A DNA stretch of 64,000 bases from Sphingobium sp. AP49 (lineage in GTDB: Bacteria; Pseudomonadota; Alphaproteobacteria; Sphingomonadales; Sphingomonadaceae): NCBI RefSeq assembly GCF_000281715.2, contig NZ_CP124576.1, positions 3,355,501 through 3,419,500 of the forward strand, in the 5' to 3' direction. Below the pieces are notes generated by a model that did no database searches, was not told the origin of the DNA, and saw nothing but the letters and a program-made list of their open reading frames with translations. Shown piece by piece: positions 46,313-54,941 of the stretch; the stretch's first letter is position 1, and every line of letters begins with the position of its first letter. Made by a program: the position numbers and the translations under genes.

Positions 46313-48892
46313 ATGGAGTTCAGCCGACGCCAGAACAAGACCGACATGGACGAGGCCGCCGCCGCGCCCGAATTGCGGGCCGACGCCCCGGCCCCGTTTC
46401 ACACGTCCGGCAAGGCCATTATCGTCTTTTCCGACGGTACCGGTAATAGCAGCGGCAAGCTGTTCAAGACCAATGTCTTCCGCCTCTATCAGGCGCTCGA
46501 CCTTGGCCTCGATCCTGCCGGCCAACGGACGCAGATCGCTTATTATGACAATGGTGTCGGCACCTCGTCGGTCAAGCTGATCGCTATATTGGGCGGGATA
46601 TTCGGCTTTGGCCTGCGCCGGAATCTGCTCCATCTCTACCGTTTCATCTGCCGCAACTATAATGACGGCGACAAGATTTACGCCTTCGGCTTCAGTCGCG
46701 GCGCCTTCACCGTGCGCCTGCTCGCCAGCCTCGTCTGCGAACAGGGCATCGTGCCATATGAAGATGAGCGGGAACTCAACTATAACAGCGCCGACGCGCT
46801 CTACCGCTTTCTGGACAAGAACAGGCCGGACATCTTCACCGGCTGGTGGCAATTATGTCGCGGCCTCCGCCTGCTGGTCCGAAAAGGATGGCGGATGCTG
46901 GTCCGTCGACCGATGAACGTGCCCAGCACGGCGCGCCCGGGAATCGAGTTTCTGGGCGTGTGGGACACGGTCGCCGCCTATGGGGGGCCGATCAGCGAAA
47001 TCACGCGTGGCATCGACAAATATGTCTGGCCGCTGACGATGACCGATTATGAACTTAACCCCAAGGTCCGCACGGCGCGCCACGCGCTGGCCCTGGACGA
47101 CGAGCGCGACTCCTTCTGGCCGCTGCTCTGGGACGAGGTCAATGAGGACCGGCGAGCCAATGCCCCCGACGCCGACGATGCGATGCGGCTGCATTTCCGA
47201 ACCCGCCTCAAGCAGGTCTGGTTCAGCGGCATGCATTCTGATGTCGGCGGCGGCTATCCTGACGAAAGCCTGAGCTATGTCTCGCTGGTCTGGATGATGG
47301 ACGAGATTGGCGACCGGTTGCGCTTTGTTGCGGACGAAGCCCGCCGCATTCGCCAATTCGCCAATCCGTTCGGCCCGATGCACGATTCGCGGCAGGGACT
47401 GGGCGTCTATTATCGCTATCAGCCGCGCAAGATATCCGCGCTGCTGCACCGCAGCGTCGACGATGTGCTGCAATTTGCCAACACCAGCATTTTGCGCGAC
47501 CCGACCATTGGCGAGAAGCGACACCGCCCTCAGGGCCTTTTGCTGTCCTGCAAGGTCCATGAAAGCGTTCTTGAACGGATCGGCAATGGCACCGATAATT
47601 ATGCACCGATCGTGCTGCCGCGCGATTTCGACGTTGTGCGTGCAGCCGGTCCCACCGGCCCGGTCGAAGCCCAGAGTGGTGCCCCTGCCATCTCGCTCGA
47701 CCAGGCCATCGCCAATCTACGGTCGCCCGGCGTGGCGCAGGCCCGGGCCGAACGGCAGGAAAATGCCTGGGACGATGTCTGGCGCCGCCGGGCCGGCTAT
47801 TTCGCGGTACTGGGGCTCAGCATGCTGCTCATCGCCGCGCCGCTCTATATGCACCGCTTCGCGATCAAACCGGACACCGATGCGCGCTGGGTGGTGGATA
47901 CCCTCTTCGCCTGGATCGGCAATTTCGTGCCCGGCTTCGCCAGTCCCTGGTATGGCGCCTTTCGCGAACTCTATCCGCTGTTTCTCGTGGTGGGCCTGCT
48001 GATCCTGCTGATCCAGTTCTTCATGACCGCGCAATCGCACAAATTGTCGGATCGGCTCAGGATCGCCTGGTGGGAAGCCTTTCAGGGGCAGGGCGGCACG
48101 CCACAGCCCACCAGATTGCGGTCAATCCGCAACAGCCGCATCTATCAACGCGCCCTGCAATGCCTGAAATGGCAGATCATGCCCTTCCTGTTCGGTGTCG
48201 GCATATTGGCACTCTTCCTCTATATCCCCGCCATCATCTGGTCCCAGGTCTCGCTCAGCTTCCGCGAGCGTAGCGACCAGCTATGCGCCAGCACCAGCAC
48301 CCTCCCCGCACCACTGCAGGGCGCACATTATATCCAGCAGGTGTCCGCCGACCAAAAATGCTGGCCGTCCGGGATCAGCGTGACCCGCGATCATCGCTAC
48401 CGCGTCACCATCAAGCCCCTGGGCAGAAATGGTCCCGGCTGGCAGGATGGAAGCCATCCGGTCCCCCTGCAGGGCCAGTCCAGTTTCGATTTCCCGCTCC
48501 AGATCCAGCCGTTAATGGTCGCAGGCACGCCCTTCCGCCGGGTCTATCCGGCGCGCTGGCTCGAACCGTTGGTGGAAGTCCGCATGATGCCACAGGCCAA
48601 GAAGGGCGAGGATGCACGCGCACGCATCACGATCGAACGCATGGCCTCGCTGGTTCCGGCCAAGAACGTCCCCGCCCCCTTCTACGCGGGCGAATTTACC
48701 GCGCCGATGGATGGCGAACTGATGCTGTTCCTCAACGACGCCGTACTACCTGTCGGCTCGTCCGATTTCTTTTATAATGGATCCGACATCTCGCGAAATG
48801 CGGGTACAGCCCGCATCTGCATAGAAGACACCGACACGCATTTCACCCAGCGCACAGCCGGGTGCGGCATCGACAATTGGGTACCTGACTGA
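46313..48892 (+). CDS. DUF2235 (T6SS Tle1-like) alpha/beta hydrolase with membrane segments
   Basis: 859 residues from ATG 46313, with GGGGAG 7 nt upstream. The N-terminal half is a DUF2235 domain: IIVFSDGTGNSSG at 37-47, nucleophile Ser128 in AFGFSRGAFTVR (GxSxG), FLGVWDTVAAYGGP, and GMHSDVGGGYPDESLSYVSL with likely catalytic Asp. Three hydrophobic helices follow at about 510-650 (YFAVLGLSMLLIAAPLYM, LFLVVGLLILLIQFFM, FGVGILALFLYIPAIIW). A soluble beta-rich C terminus of about 200 residues ends CIEDTDTHFTQRTAGC. DUF2235 includes T6SS phospholipase effectors, but no T6SS gene is near. A housekeeping lipase or esterase is equally possible. Confidence 0.85.
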   Translation: MEFSRRQNKTDMDEAAAAPELRADAPAPFHTSGKAIIVFSDGTGNSSGKLFKTNVFRLYQALDLGLDPAGQRTQIAYYDNGVGTSSVKLIAILGGIFGFGLRRNLLHLYRFICRNYNDGDKIYAFGFSRGAFTVRLLASLVCEQGIVPYEDERELNYNSADALYRFLDKNRPDIFTGWWQLCRGLRLLVRKGWRMLVRRPMNVPSTARPGIEFLGVWDTVAAYGGPISEITRGIDKYVWPLTMTDYELNPKVRTARHALALDDERDSFWPLLWDEVNEDRRANAPDADDAMRLHFRTRLKQVWFSGMHSDVGGGYPDESLSYVSLVWMMDEIGDRLRFVADEARRIRQFANPFGPMHDSRQGLGVYYRYQPRKISALLHRSVDDVLQFANTSILRDPTIGEKRHRPQGLLLSCKVHESVLERIGNGTDNYAPIVLPRDFDVVRAAGPTGPVEAQSGAPAISLDQAIANLRSPGVAQARAERQENAWDDVWRRRAGYFAVLGLSMLLIAAPLYMHRFAIKPDTDARWVVDTLFAWIGNFVPGFASPWYGAFRELYPLFLVVGLLILLIQFFMTAQSHKLSDRLRIAWWEAFQGQGGTPQPTRLRSIRNSRIYQRALQCLKWQIMPFLFGVGILALFLYIPAIIWSQVSLSFRERSDQLCASTSTLPAPLQGAHYIQQVSADQKCWPSGISVTRDHRYRVTIKPLGRNGPGWQDGSHPVPLQGQSSFDFPLQIQPLMVAGTPFRRVYPARWLEPLVEVRMMPQAKKGEDARARITIERMASLVPAKNVPAPFYAGEFTAPMDGELMLFLNDAVLPVGSSDFFYNGSDISRNAGTARICIEDTDTHFTQRTAGCGIDNWVPD

Positions 48893-48907
48893 AGAAAGGC
48901 GGCGATC

Positions 48908-49084
48908 TCAGTCCGCTTCTTCGACTGGTGCGCCAGGCCCGTTTTTCAGAACGGATTCGATCGCGTTCTTGGCACCAGCCTTGGAACTGTAGCCTTCGGT
49001 CCAGAAAATAACTTCGCTGTTATATTTGAACTTGGCGACGAACTCGCCTGCCTTGTTCTTCTCGATCACGAACTTGTGCGCCAC
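48908..49084 (-). CDS. DUF1508 (YegP-like) small protein
   Basis: 58 residues from GTG 49084 with AGGAG 8 nt upstream. The start is MAHKFVIEKNKAGEFVAKFK, the middle has VIFWTEGYSSKAGAKNAIES and the end is acidic. FVIEKxxxGEFxxxFxxNxEVIxxTEGYxSKAxAxNxIESV is the DUF1508/YegP repeat, present here once. Function unknown. It lies 23 nt downstream of the FAD oxidoreductase and may be the last gene of that operon. Confidence 0.9.
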   Translation of the reverse strand: MAHKFVIEKNKAGEFVAKFKYNSEVIFWTEGYSSKAGAKNAIESVLKNGPGAPVEEAD

Positions 49085-49107
49085 GTTCTATCTCCTGGCC
49101 TGCTGCG

Positions 49108-50211
49108 TTACCGAAACCGATCGGCAGCATAGGTAGTGGCATCTATGCTGGCAACCGCTTCCGGCCGTGCATTACCCGTCAGCAGGCTCGCGCCCAGCAG
49201 GGCCGCCGCCGGCGCCGTCTGAATGCCAAAGCCGCCCTGCCCGGCGAACCAGAAAAAGCCGTCATGCCCTGGATCAAATCCATAAACAGGGGCGCGGTCA
49301 GGTGCGAAGCTGCGCAGCCCGGCCCATCGGCGCTCGACCGCCGCAATCGGCCAGTCGACCGCTGCCTCGAAACGCGCAATGGCCTGCGCGACCGCCAATT
49401 CCTCGGGGGCCGCGTCGCAGGGTGGCGACGCCACCTCGTCATGCGGGGTCAGCCATATCCGGTCGGGACCGTCGGGCTTGAAATAAAAGCGACCCTGCAA
49501 GTCCATGACCAGCGGCAATTCGCCCCCGGGCATGGCCGGTACGCGCAGCTGGGCGACCGTACGGCGATAGGGGGTGATGCCGATCGGCGTCACGCCGCAG
49601 GCGCGCGCCACATCATCGGCCCAGGCGCCCGCCGCATTGACCAGGATGGCGCAGTCTATCGCGCCATCCTGCGTCTCGATCCGCCAGCCGCCGTCGGTCG
49701 CCCTTGCCCGCTCCAGCCGCGTGCCCAGCCTGATCGTGCCACCCAGGTTCCGGAACCGGCGCAGAAAGGCCTGGTGCAGCGCTGCCACATCAATGTCGCG
49801 GCAACTCGGTTCCAATATCCCCAATGTCCAGTCGGGCCGCAACCCAGGCACCAGCGCCGCCGGATCAACCGGCTGCAAATCGACCCTGCCAGCGAAATCC
49901 GCCAACAGCGCATCGTGCAACGTCCGATCCTCGGCCCGGCCGATATGCAGCGTGCGACGCGGTGACAGGAAAGGTCGATCGCTGAACTCGCCATCCGGCG
50001 TCGCCAACAATGGCCCCGACGCCGTCGTCAGCGGCTGGACCAAAGGCCCGCCATAGGTCTCTTCCCAGAAAGCGACGGAGCGGCCGGTGGCGTGATAACC
50101 GGCACGCTCCTCCATTTCCAGGATCAGCACGCGCGCCTGCCCGGCCAACGCCGCGCCCAGGCTGGCGCCGGCCATGCCGCCACCCACAATGACGATATCG
50201 GGTCCGTTCAA
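49108..50211 (-). CDS. FAD-dependent oxidoreductase (DAO family)
   Basis: 367 residues. N-terminal dinucleotide loop PDIVIVGGGMAGASLGAALAG with an acidic residue at the end of strand 2 (VLILEMEERAGYHATGRS). VDPAALVPGLRPDW, LVNAAGAWADDVA and the late FFWFAGQGGFGIQTAPAAA are typical of D-amino-acid-oxidase/glycerol-3-phosphate-dehydrogenase-like enzymes. Substrate not predictable. It overlaps the alpha/beta hydrolase by 4 nt (ATGA). Confidence 0.88.
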   Translation of the reverse strand: MNGPDIVIVGGGMAGASLGAALAGQARVLILEMEERAGYHATGRSVAFWEETYGGPLVQPLTTASGPLLATPDGEFSDRPFLSPRRTLHIGRAEDRTLHDALLADFAGRVDLQPVDPAALVPGLRPDWTLGILEPSCRDIDVAALHQAFLRRFRNLGGTIRLGTRLERARATDGGWRIETQDGAIDCAILVNAAGAWADDVARACGVTPIGITPYRRTVAQLRVPAMPGGELPLVMDLQGRFYFKPDGPDRIWLTPHDEVASPPCDAAPEELAVAQAIARFEAAVDWPIAAVERRWAGLRSFAPDRAPVYGFDPGHDGFFWFAGQGGFGIQTAPAAALLGASLLTGNARPEAVASIDATTYAADRFR

Positions 50212-51161
50212 CAGGCAACCTCGTCCAGAAAGGCATCGATCCGCGCCAGCGCATCGAGGCGGACCGGGTCAAGTTCGCGCAGGATTTCATGCGCGGCCTC
50301 GCGCCCATAGACGTGCAAGCGCGCATCGGGCAAGCGTGCGGCAATCCGGCGAATGGCCGGCGTGGCGACCAGTTGATCGACCCGCGTCGCCAGCAGCAGC
50401 ATCGGTACGCTGATTCGCTCAGGTCCCGTTCCCGACTCGAGCGCCCGAGTCGATTCGAGCGCCTGCCGCACCCAGTTCCAGCTCGGCGGCCCCAGCGCGA
50501 TACTCCGATCATGATCCCGCCACCAGATTTCGTCGGCATAACGATCGGGGTCATGCGTCAGGCGTTTCTGCCGCAACCGGCGCTGCCGTTCGCTCTCCTC
50601 CTTCTGCGTCCAGGCACGTTCTCGGCCCTTGCCGATAGCGCACATGGCGTCGGCGATTGCGACCGCCAGCCAGCGCGGCAAGGGCGCCGTATGCAGGCCC
50701 AGCATGGGCGCGACCGCCACGGCAGCATCGGGGCAAACAGCATCTTCGGCCAGGGCGCGGATCAGCATATGGCCGCCCATACTATGCCCCAGCATGACCG
50801 ATGGGCCTTGCCCTTCGCGATGCCAATCTTTTGAAAAATCCTGTAAATCTGAGATCCACCGGCCAAAATCATCGATATGGCCGCACAGCGGATCATCGGT
50901 CAGCCGGCCCGACCCACCCTGGCCGCGCCAGTCGAAACTGGTTACCGCCCAGCCGCGCATCGCCCAGTGATGGATCACCTCCAGATATTTCTCGATCATG
51001 TCGCCGCGTCCGCCCAGAATGAGCATCCGGCCGCGGCGCCCCGAACCCAGCCGATAGCGGCGGACAGGCCAGCCATCGGGGGCATGCCAATAGTCCAGTT
51101 GCCCGCCTGTCGGCCAGGCACGGCGGTCGAAGGTCGCGGGAGCGAAGACGGGCGAATCCAT
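50208..51161 (-). CDS. Alpha/beta hydrolase, lysophospholipase-like
   Basis: 317 residues. VTSFDWRGQGGSGR precedes the nucleophile elbow MLGHSMGGHMLIRAL (Ser127). SVPMLLLATRVDQLVATPAI carries the likely catalytic Asp, and YGREAAHEIL the His. This is the serine aminopeptidase S33/PldB group, usually lysophospholipases or monoacylglycerol lipases. First gene of a three-gene minus-strand set, divergent from the pilus cluster with only 49 nt between. Confidence 0.88.
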   Translation of the reverse strand: MDSPVFAPATFDRRAWPTGGQLDYWHAPDGWPVRRYRLGSGRRGRMLILGGRGDMIEKYLEVIHHWAMRGWAVTSFDWRGQGGSGRLTDDPLCGHIDDFGRWISDLQDFSKDWHREGQGPSVMLGHSMGGHMLIRALAEDAVCPDAAVAVAPMLGLHTAPLPRWLAVAIADAMCAIGKGRERAWTQKEESERQRRLRQKRLTHDPDRYADEIWWRDHDRSIALGPPSWNWVRQALESTRALESGTGPERISVPMLLLATRVDQLVATPAIRRIAARLPDARLHVYGREAAHEILRELDPVRLDALARIDAFLDEVAC

Positions 51162-51210
51162 GGGGCATGGTTACGGTTTGGTAAGCCATGCGGTCTAGAC
51201 CCTGTACCCC

Positions 51211-51684
51211 ATGTTGGGGGAATATTTCAGGCTGGCGCTGCTATGCGCCCTGGGCGTGCTGCTGATCGCTGCCGCGGTCACCGACTTGCGTGCGCGGCTG
51301 ATCTCCAACCGCCTCAACCTAGCGGTCGCCGCACTGGCGCCGCTCTGGTGGCTGGCCTGCGGCCTGCCATTCTGGCCGGGCATGGCGGTGCAACTGCTGG
51401 TCGGCGGACTGGTCTTCGGGCTGTTCGCCCTGCTGTTCGCCATGGGCATGATGGGCGGTGGCGACGTCAAACTGCTTGGCGCGCTGGCGCTGTGGTTTCC
51501 CTGGCAGGCCGTGCTGACACTGATTGTACTGATGGCAGTCCTGGGCGGCGTCGTGACGATCGCCACGGTCGTCCATCATCGCATCGCCAAAAAGCCCGGC
51601 CAGCCTGAAATTCCTTACGGTGTAGCCATATCGCTGGCGGCTCTGTGGTTGCTTGGCGAACGATATCTTAACCAATTTGCGTGA
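51211..51684 (+). CDS. cpaA: Prepilin peptidase CpaA/TadV
   Basis: 157 residues, five or six membrane helices. It is an aspartyl prepilin peptidase: first Asp in AAAVTDLRARLISNRLN, second in GMMGGGDVKLLGALALW (GxGD). It cleaves the leader of Flp-type pilins. It lacks the N-methylating domain of PilD, as Tad peptidases do. First gene of the Tad cluster. Confidence 0.94.
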   Translation: MLGEYFRLALLCALGVLLIAAAVTDLRARLISNRLNLAVAALAPLWWLACGLPFWPGMAVQLLVGGLVFGLFALLFAMGMMGGGDVKLLGALALWFPWQAVLTLIVLMAVLGGVVTIATVVHHRIAKKPGQPEIPYGVAISLAALWLLGERYLNQFA

Positions 51685-51734
51685 TGAGTGGGGCCTGGGG
51701 GCAGTGCACCCATTTGAGGGAGGCGAATTTCGTC

Positions 51735-52742
51735 ATGGACGCTAAGAAGATCGTGCTGCTGGTGGGGGCGCTTATCATAGCGGTCACTACAGCTTTGCTT
51801 GCGCGCAGCATGCTGAGTTCATCCAGCGCGCCACAGGTCAATGCGGCAGCCATGCCGGAAGCAGACCAGCCGCATGTGCTGGTCGCCACCAAGGCGCTGC
51901 CGGTCGGCACGATCCTGGACCCGGAAAGCTTCCGCTTCCAGCCCTGGCCCAAGGATCTGATCGAGGCCGCCTATTATCTCAAGGGCGAGGCCGATCCGAC
52001 CAAGCTGGCGGGCAGCGTGGTGCGCAATCCGATCACGGCGGGCCAGCCGCTCACCCAGGGGGCGATCATCCGCCCCGGTGATCGCGGCTTCCTGGCGGCG
52101 GCTCTCGGTCCGGGCATGCGCGCCGTGACGGTGCCCGTCTCTGCCCAGAATTCGGTCGCCGGATTTGTCTTTCCTGGTGATCGCATCGACCTGGTGCTGA
52201 CCCAGACGGTCGCCGGCGGCGGCGATGGCGCCCCGCTCCGCGTCTCGGAAACGATCCTGCGCAACCTGCGCGTGCTCGCCACCGACCAGCGCACCGACGC
52301 CCTGGGGCCAGACGGCAAGCCCGTCGTCCAGACCTATTCCAACGTCACGCTCGAAGTGACGCCCAAGATCGCGGAAAAGATCGCCGTATCGCAAACCATC
52401 GGCTCGCTCTCGCTCTCGCTGCGCTCGATCGCCGACACCGCGTCGGATCTGGATGCTGCGATCGCCGGGACCGACGTCGACCTGCCCGACGGCGCCAGCC
52501 CGGGTAGCGAGAAGTCGATCATTGCCAAGATCGCGGCCCGCCCGGTCGATCGCGGCTCCACCTATTCCACCGGTGCCGATGTGTCGCGCTACCAGCGCAG
52601 CAGCGTCCCGGCCAAGCCCGACGCCGGCATGGCCGTCGCGGGGGCCAATGGCGCACCGGTCGGCACGGCCGTCTTCAAGGGGCCGACCATCCGCATCGCA
52701 CGCGGTACCAATGTGACCGAAGTTCCGGTCGGGGGGAAGTGA
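51735..52742 (+). CDS. cpaB: Flp pilus assembly protein CpaB
   Basis: 335 residues from ATG 51735 (MDAKKIVLLVGALIIAVTTA). One membrane helix, then a SAF domain (HVLVATKALPVGTILDPESF) and an RcpC/CpaB domain with AVTVPVSAQNSVAGFVFPGDRIDL. The frame is open back to cpaA, but CpaB proteins start at this helix. It works with the secretin CpaC in the periplasm. Confidence 0.94.
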   Translation: MDAKKIVLLVGALIIAVTTALLARSMLSSSSAPQVNAAAMPEADQPHVLVATKALPVGTILDPESFRFQPWPKDLIEAAYYLKGEADPTKLAGSVVRNPITAGQPLTQGAIIRPGDRGFLAAALGPGMRAVTVPVSAQNSVAGFVFPGDRIDLVLTQTVAGGGDGAPLRVSETILRNLRVLATDQRTDALGPDGKPVVQTYSNVTLEVTPKIAEKIAVSQTIGSLSLSLRSIADTASDLDAAIAGTDVDLPDGASPGSEKSIIAKIAARPVDRGSTYSTGADVSRYQRSSVPAKPDAGMAVAGANGAPVGTAVFKGPTIRIARGTNVTEVPVGGK

Positions 52743-52743
52743 G

Positions 52744-54267
52744 ATGAACGCAATCAACCTGCTCGCTCGGCGCGCGGCGGTCCGTCCGCTGGCCGCCCCG
52801 GCTATCGCGCTCGGCCTGGCGCTGGCGATGGTCGCGACGCCCACCACGGCGCTCAACGCCGCTCCGTCCTCGGCACAGGACAATGCGATCCTGATGTCGG
52901 TCGGCGGCAGCAAGGTGGTCAACTTGTCCGCCAAGATGTCGGATGTAGTGATTGCCAATCCCGATGTGGTGGACGTGCACGTCCGTTCGCAGAACCAGCT
53001 CTATCTGATCGCCAAGAAGCCCGGTGAAACCACCGTCTTCGTCACCGCGACCAACGGCAAGGTGCTGTTTTCGGGCACGGTCCGGGTCGGCAACAACCTG
53101 ACCAGCATCGACGACATGCTGCAGCTGGCGATGCCGGGCGCGAACATCGCGGTCAACAAGATGAACGGCATGGTCCTGCTGACCGGCACGATCAAGGCGC
53201 CCGAAGATGCGGCCGAAGCCGAACGCCTGACCCAGGCCTTCGTCGGCAAGGACGTCACCGTGGTCAGCCGCCTGCTGATGGCGACGCCGCTGCAGGTGAT
53301 GCTCCAGGTCAAGATCGCCGAAGTCACCAAGGATATCGGCCACAAGATCGGCACCAGCTTCACCAGCGTCGACAGCAGTGGCGGCAAGGTTCTGGGCAGC
53401 ATCGGTGGCGGCACGCGCGATTTCGCCACCTTCGATTCGAGCACCAACACCTGGGAATTCACCAACCCCACCGATGGCTCCTATAGCCTGGGTGGCGTCG
53501 CCCATCTGCTGGGCATGGATATTGCCGGGGCGCTCGACCTTGCGGAATCCAGCGGCCTCGCCACCACTTTGGCGCAGCCGAACCTGACTGCATTGTCGGG
53601 TGAAACGGCCAGCTTCCTGGCGGGTGGCGAATATCCCTATACCGTCAACAACGGCCCTTCGTCGGGCAACAGCATCCAGTTCAAGCAATATGGCGTGCAA
53701 CTGGCCTTCACGCCGACGGTGCTCGCCGATGGCCGCATCTCGCTGCGCGTCCGCCCGACGGTGTCCAGCCTCGACTTCTCGGTCGATGCCAGCGTGCCCG
53801 CACTCAAGAGCCGGACGGCGGAAACCACGGTCGAACTAGGTTCAGGCCAGGCCTTCATGATCGCCGGCCTGCTCAACAATGAAACCGGCAACAACATCAA
53901 CAAGGTGCCGGGGCTGGGCAATGTGCCGATCCTGGGCAGCCTGTTCAAGTCGCGCAGCTTCCAGCGTAACGAGACCGAACTGGTGATTGTGGTCACGCCC
54001 TATCTGGTCAAGCCGATGAACGCATCGGATGTGCATCTGCCGACCGACGGCTTCCGTGCCGCCAATGTCGGTCAGGGCCTGTTCCTGGAACAGGGCAATG
54101 ACGGCATCAGTGGCGCCCAGCCGCACATGCCGACCCGCGCGCCGACGGCACCCGTTCCGCCCACGCCCGGACCGCAGGCATCCGCTGCCCTGCCCGCCGT
54201 GGCCTCTCGCGACGAGGGCAAGCCCGCCGGCAAGTCCGGTGGCGCGACCCCCGGCTTCAGCTTCTGA
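52744..54267 (+). CDS. cpaC: Pilus secretin CpaC/RcpA
   Basis: 507 residues. Signal peptide to about 40 (TTALNAAPSSAQD). N-terminal secretin domain with GGSKVVNLSAKMSDVVIANPDVVDV and a BON-like segment. C-terminal secretin: LMATPLQVMLQVKIAEVTKDIG, the LGMDIAGALDLAESSGLATTLAQPNLTALSGE segment and LGSGQAFMIAGLLNNETGNNINKVPGLGNVPILGSLFKS. It forms the outer membrane pore. It starts 1 nt after cpaB. Confidence 0.96.
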   Translation: MNAINLLARRAAVRPLAAPAIALGLALAMVATPTTALNAAPSSAQDNAILMSVGGSKVVNLSAKMSDVVIANPDVVDVHVRSQNQLYLIAKKPGETTVFVTATNGKVLFSGTVRVGNNLTSIDDMLQLAMPGANIAVNKMNGMVLLTGTIKAPEDAAEAERLTQAFVGKDVTVVSRLLMATPLQVMLQVKIAEVTKDIGHKIGTSFTSVDSSGGKVLGSIGGGTRDFATFDSSTNTWEFTNPTDGSYSLGGVAHLLGMDIAGALDLAESSGLATTLAQPNLTALSGETASFLAGGEYPYTVNNGPSSGNSIQFKQYGVQLAFTPTVLADGRISLRVRPTVSSLDFSVDASVPALKSRTAETTVELGSGQAFMIAGLLNNETGNNINKVPGLGNVPILGSLFKSRSFQRNETELVIVVTPYLVKPMNASDVHLPTDGFRAANVGQGLFLEQGNDGISGAQPHMPTRAPTAPVPPTPGPQASAALPAVASRDEGKPAGKSGGATPGFSF

Positions 54268-54283
54268 CGGAAGGACGAAAGAC

Positions 54284-54940
54284 ATGACGCCCAAGTCCCG
54301 CAAGACCCTCGTCCGCCTCGGCACCCTCGCCCTGCTGGCGCTGCCACTCGCGGCCTGCTCCACCGACGATGCCAATCGCAGCGTGGAATCGGTCCACCAG
54401 CCGGTGGTCAGCTATGCCTCCTACACCTTCGACGTGCAGGCGGGCGGCAATGGCCGCCTCGCCGCTTCGGAGGCGGGACGGCTCAACGACTGGTTTGCCT
54501 CGATCAACCTTGGCTATGGCGATCAGGTCGCGATCGTGACCGACGCGGGCTATTATAGTCCGTCACTGGGTGACGATATCGCCAACGTCGTTGCACGTCG
54601 CGGCCTGCTGATGAGCGAAGACAGTTCCGCCGCCGCTGGCGCTGCACCGGAAGGCAGCGTGCGCCTGGTCGTGCGTCGCGCGACGGCCAGCGTGCCGGGC
54701 TGCCCCGATTGGTCCATGAAGGCCGAAAGCAGCCTCGACCTGGCGACATCCTCGAACTTCGGCTGCGGCGTCAACAGCAACCTTGCCGCCATGGTCGCCA
54801 ATCCGGAAGACCTGGTCCGCGGCCAGACCACCGATAGCGAATTGCGGACCGCCACATCGAACCGCGCGATCACCACATATCGCGAGAAGGCCCCGACCGG
54901 TTCGGGTGAACTCAAGCAGATGTCGGCAGGAGGCCAGTAA
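54284..54940 (+). CDS. cpaD: Pilus assembly lipoprotein CpaD
   Basis: 218 residues from ATG 54284. Signal peptide with lipobox PLAAC; the mature protein starts CSTDDANRSVESVHQPVV. The C-terminal part (PGCPDWSMKAESSLDLATSSNFGCGVNSNLAAMVANPEDLV) is the CpaD hallmark with paired cysteines. It assists secretin assembly or function. 16 nt after cpaC. Confidence 0.94.
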   Translation: MTPKSRKTLVRLGTLALLALPLAACSTDDANRSVESVHQPVVSYASYTFDVQAGGNGRLAASEAGRLNDWFASINLGYGDQVAIVTDAGYYSPSLGDDIANVVARRGLLMSEDSSAAAGAAPEGSVRLVVRRATASVPGCPDWSMKAESSLDLATSSNFGCGVNSNLAAMVANPEDLVRGQTTDSELRTATSNRAITTYREKAPTGSGELKQMSAGGQ

Positions 54941-54941
54941 G

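Noticed and set aside
46313..48892. Reading the DUF2235 gene as part of a type VI secretion or anti-phage island
   Set aside because: No VgrG, Hcp, PAAR, nuclease, helicase or integrase gene is in the neighbourhood; the flanks are core genes.
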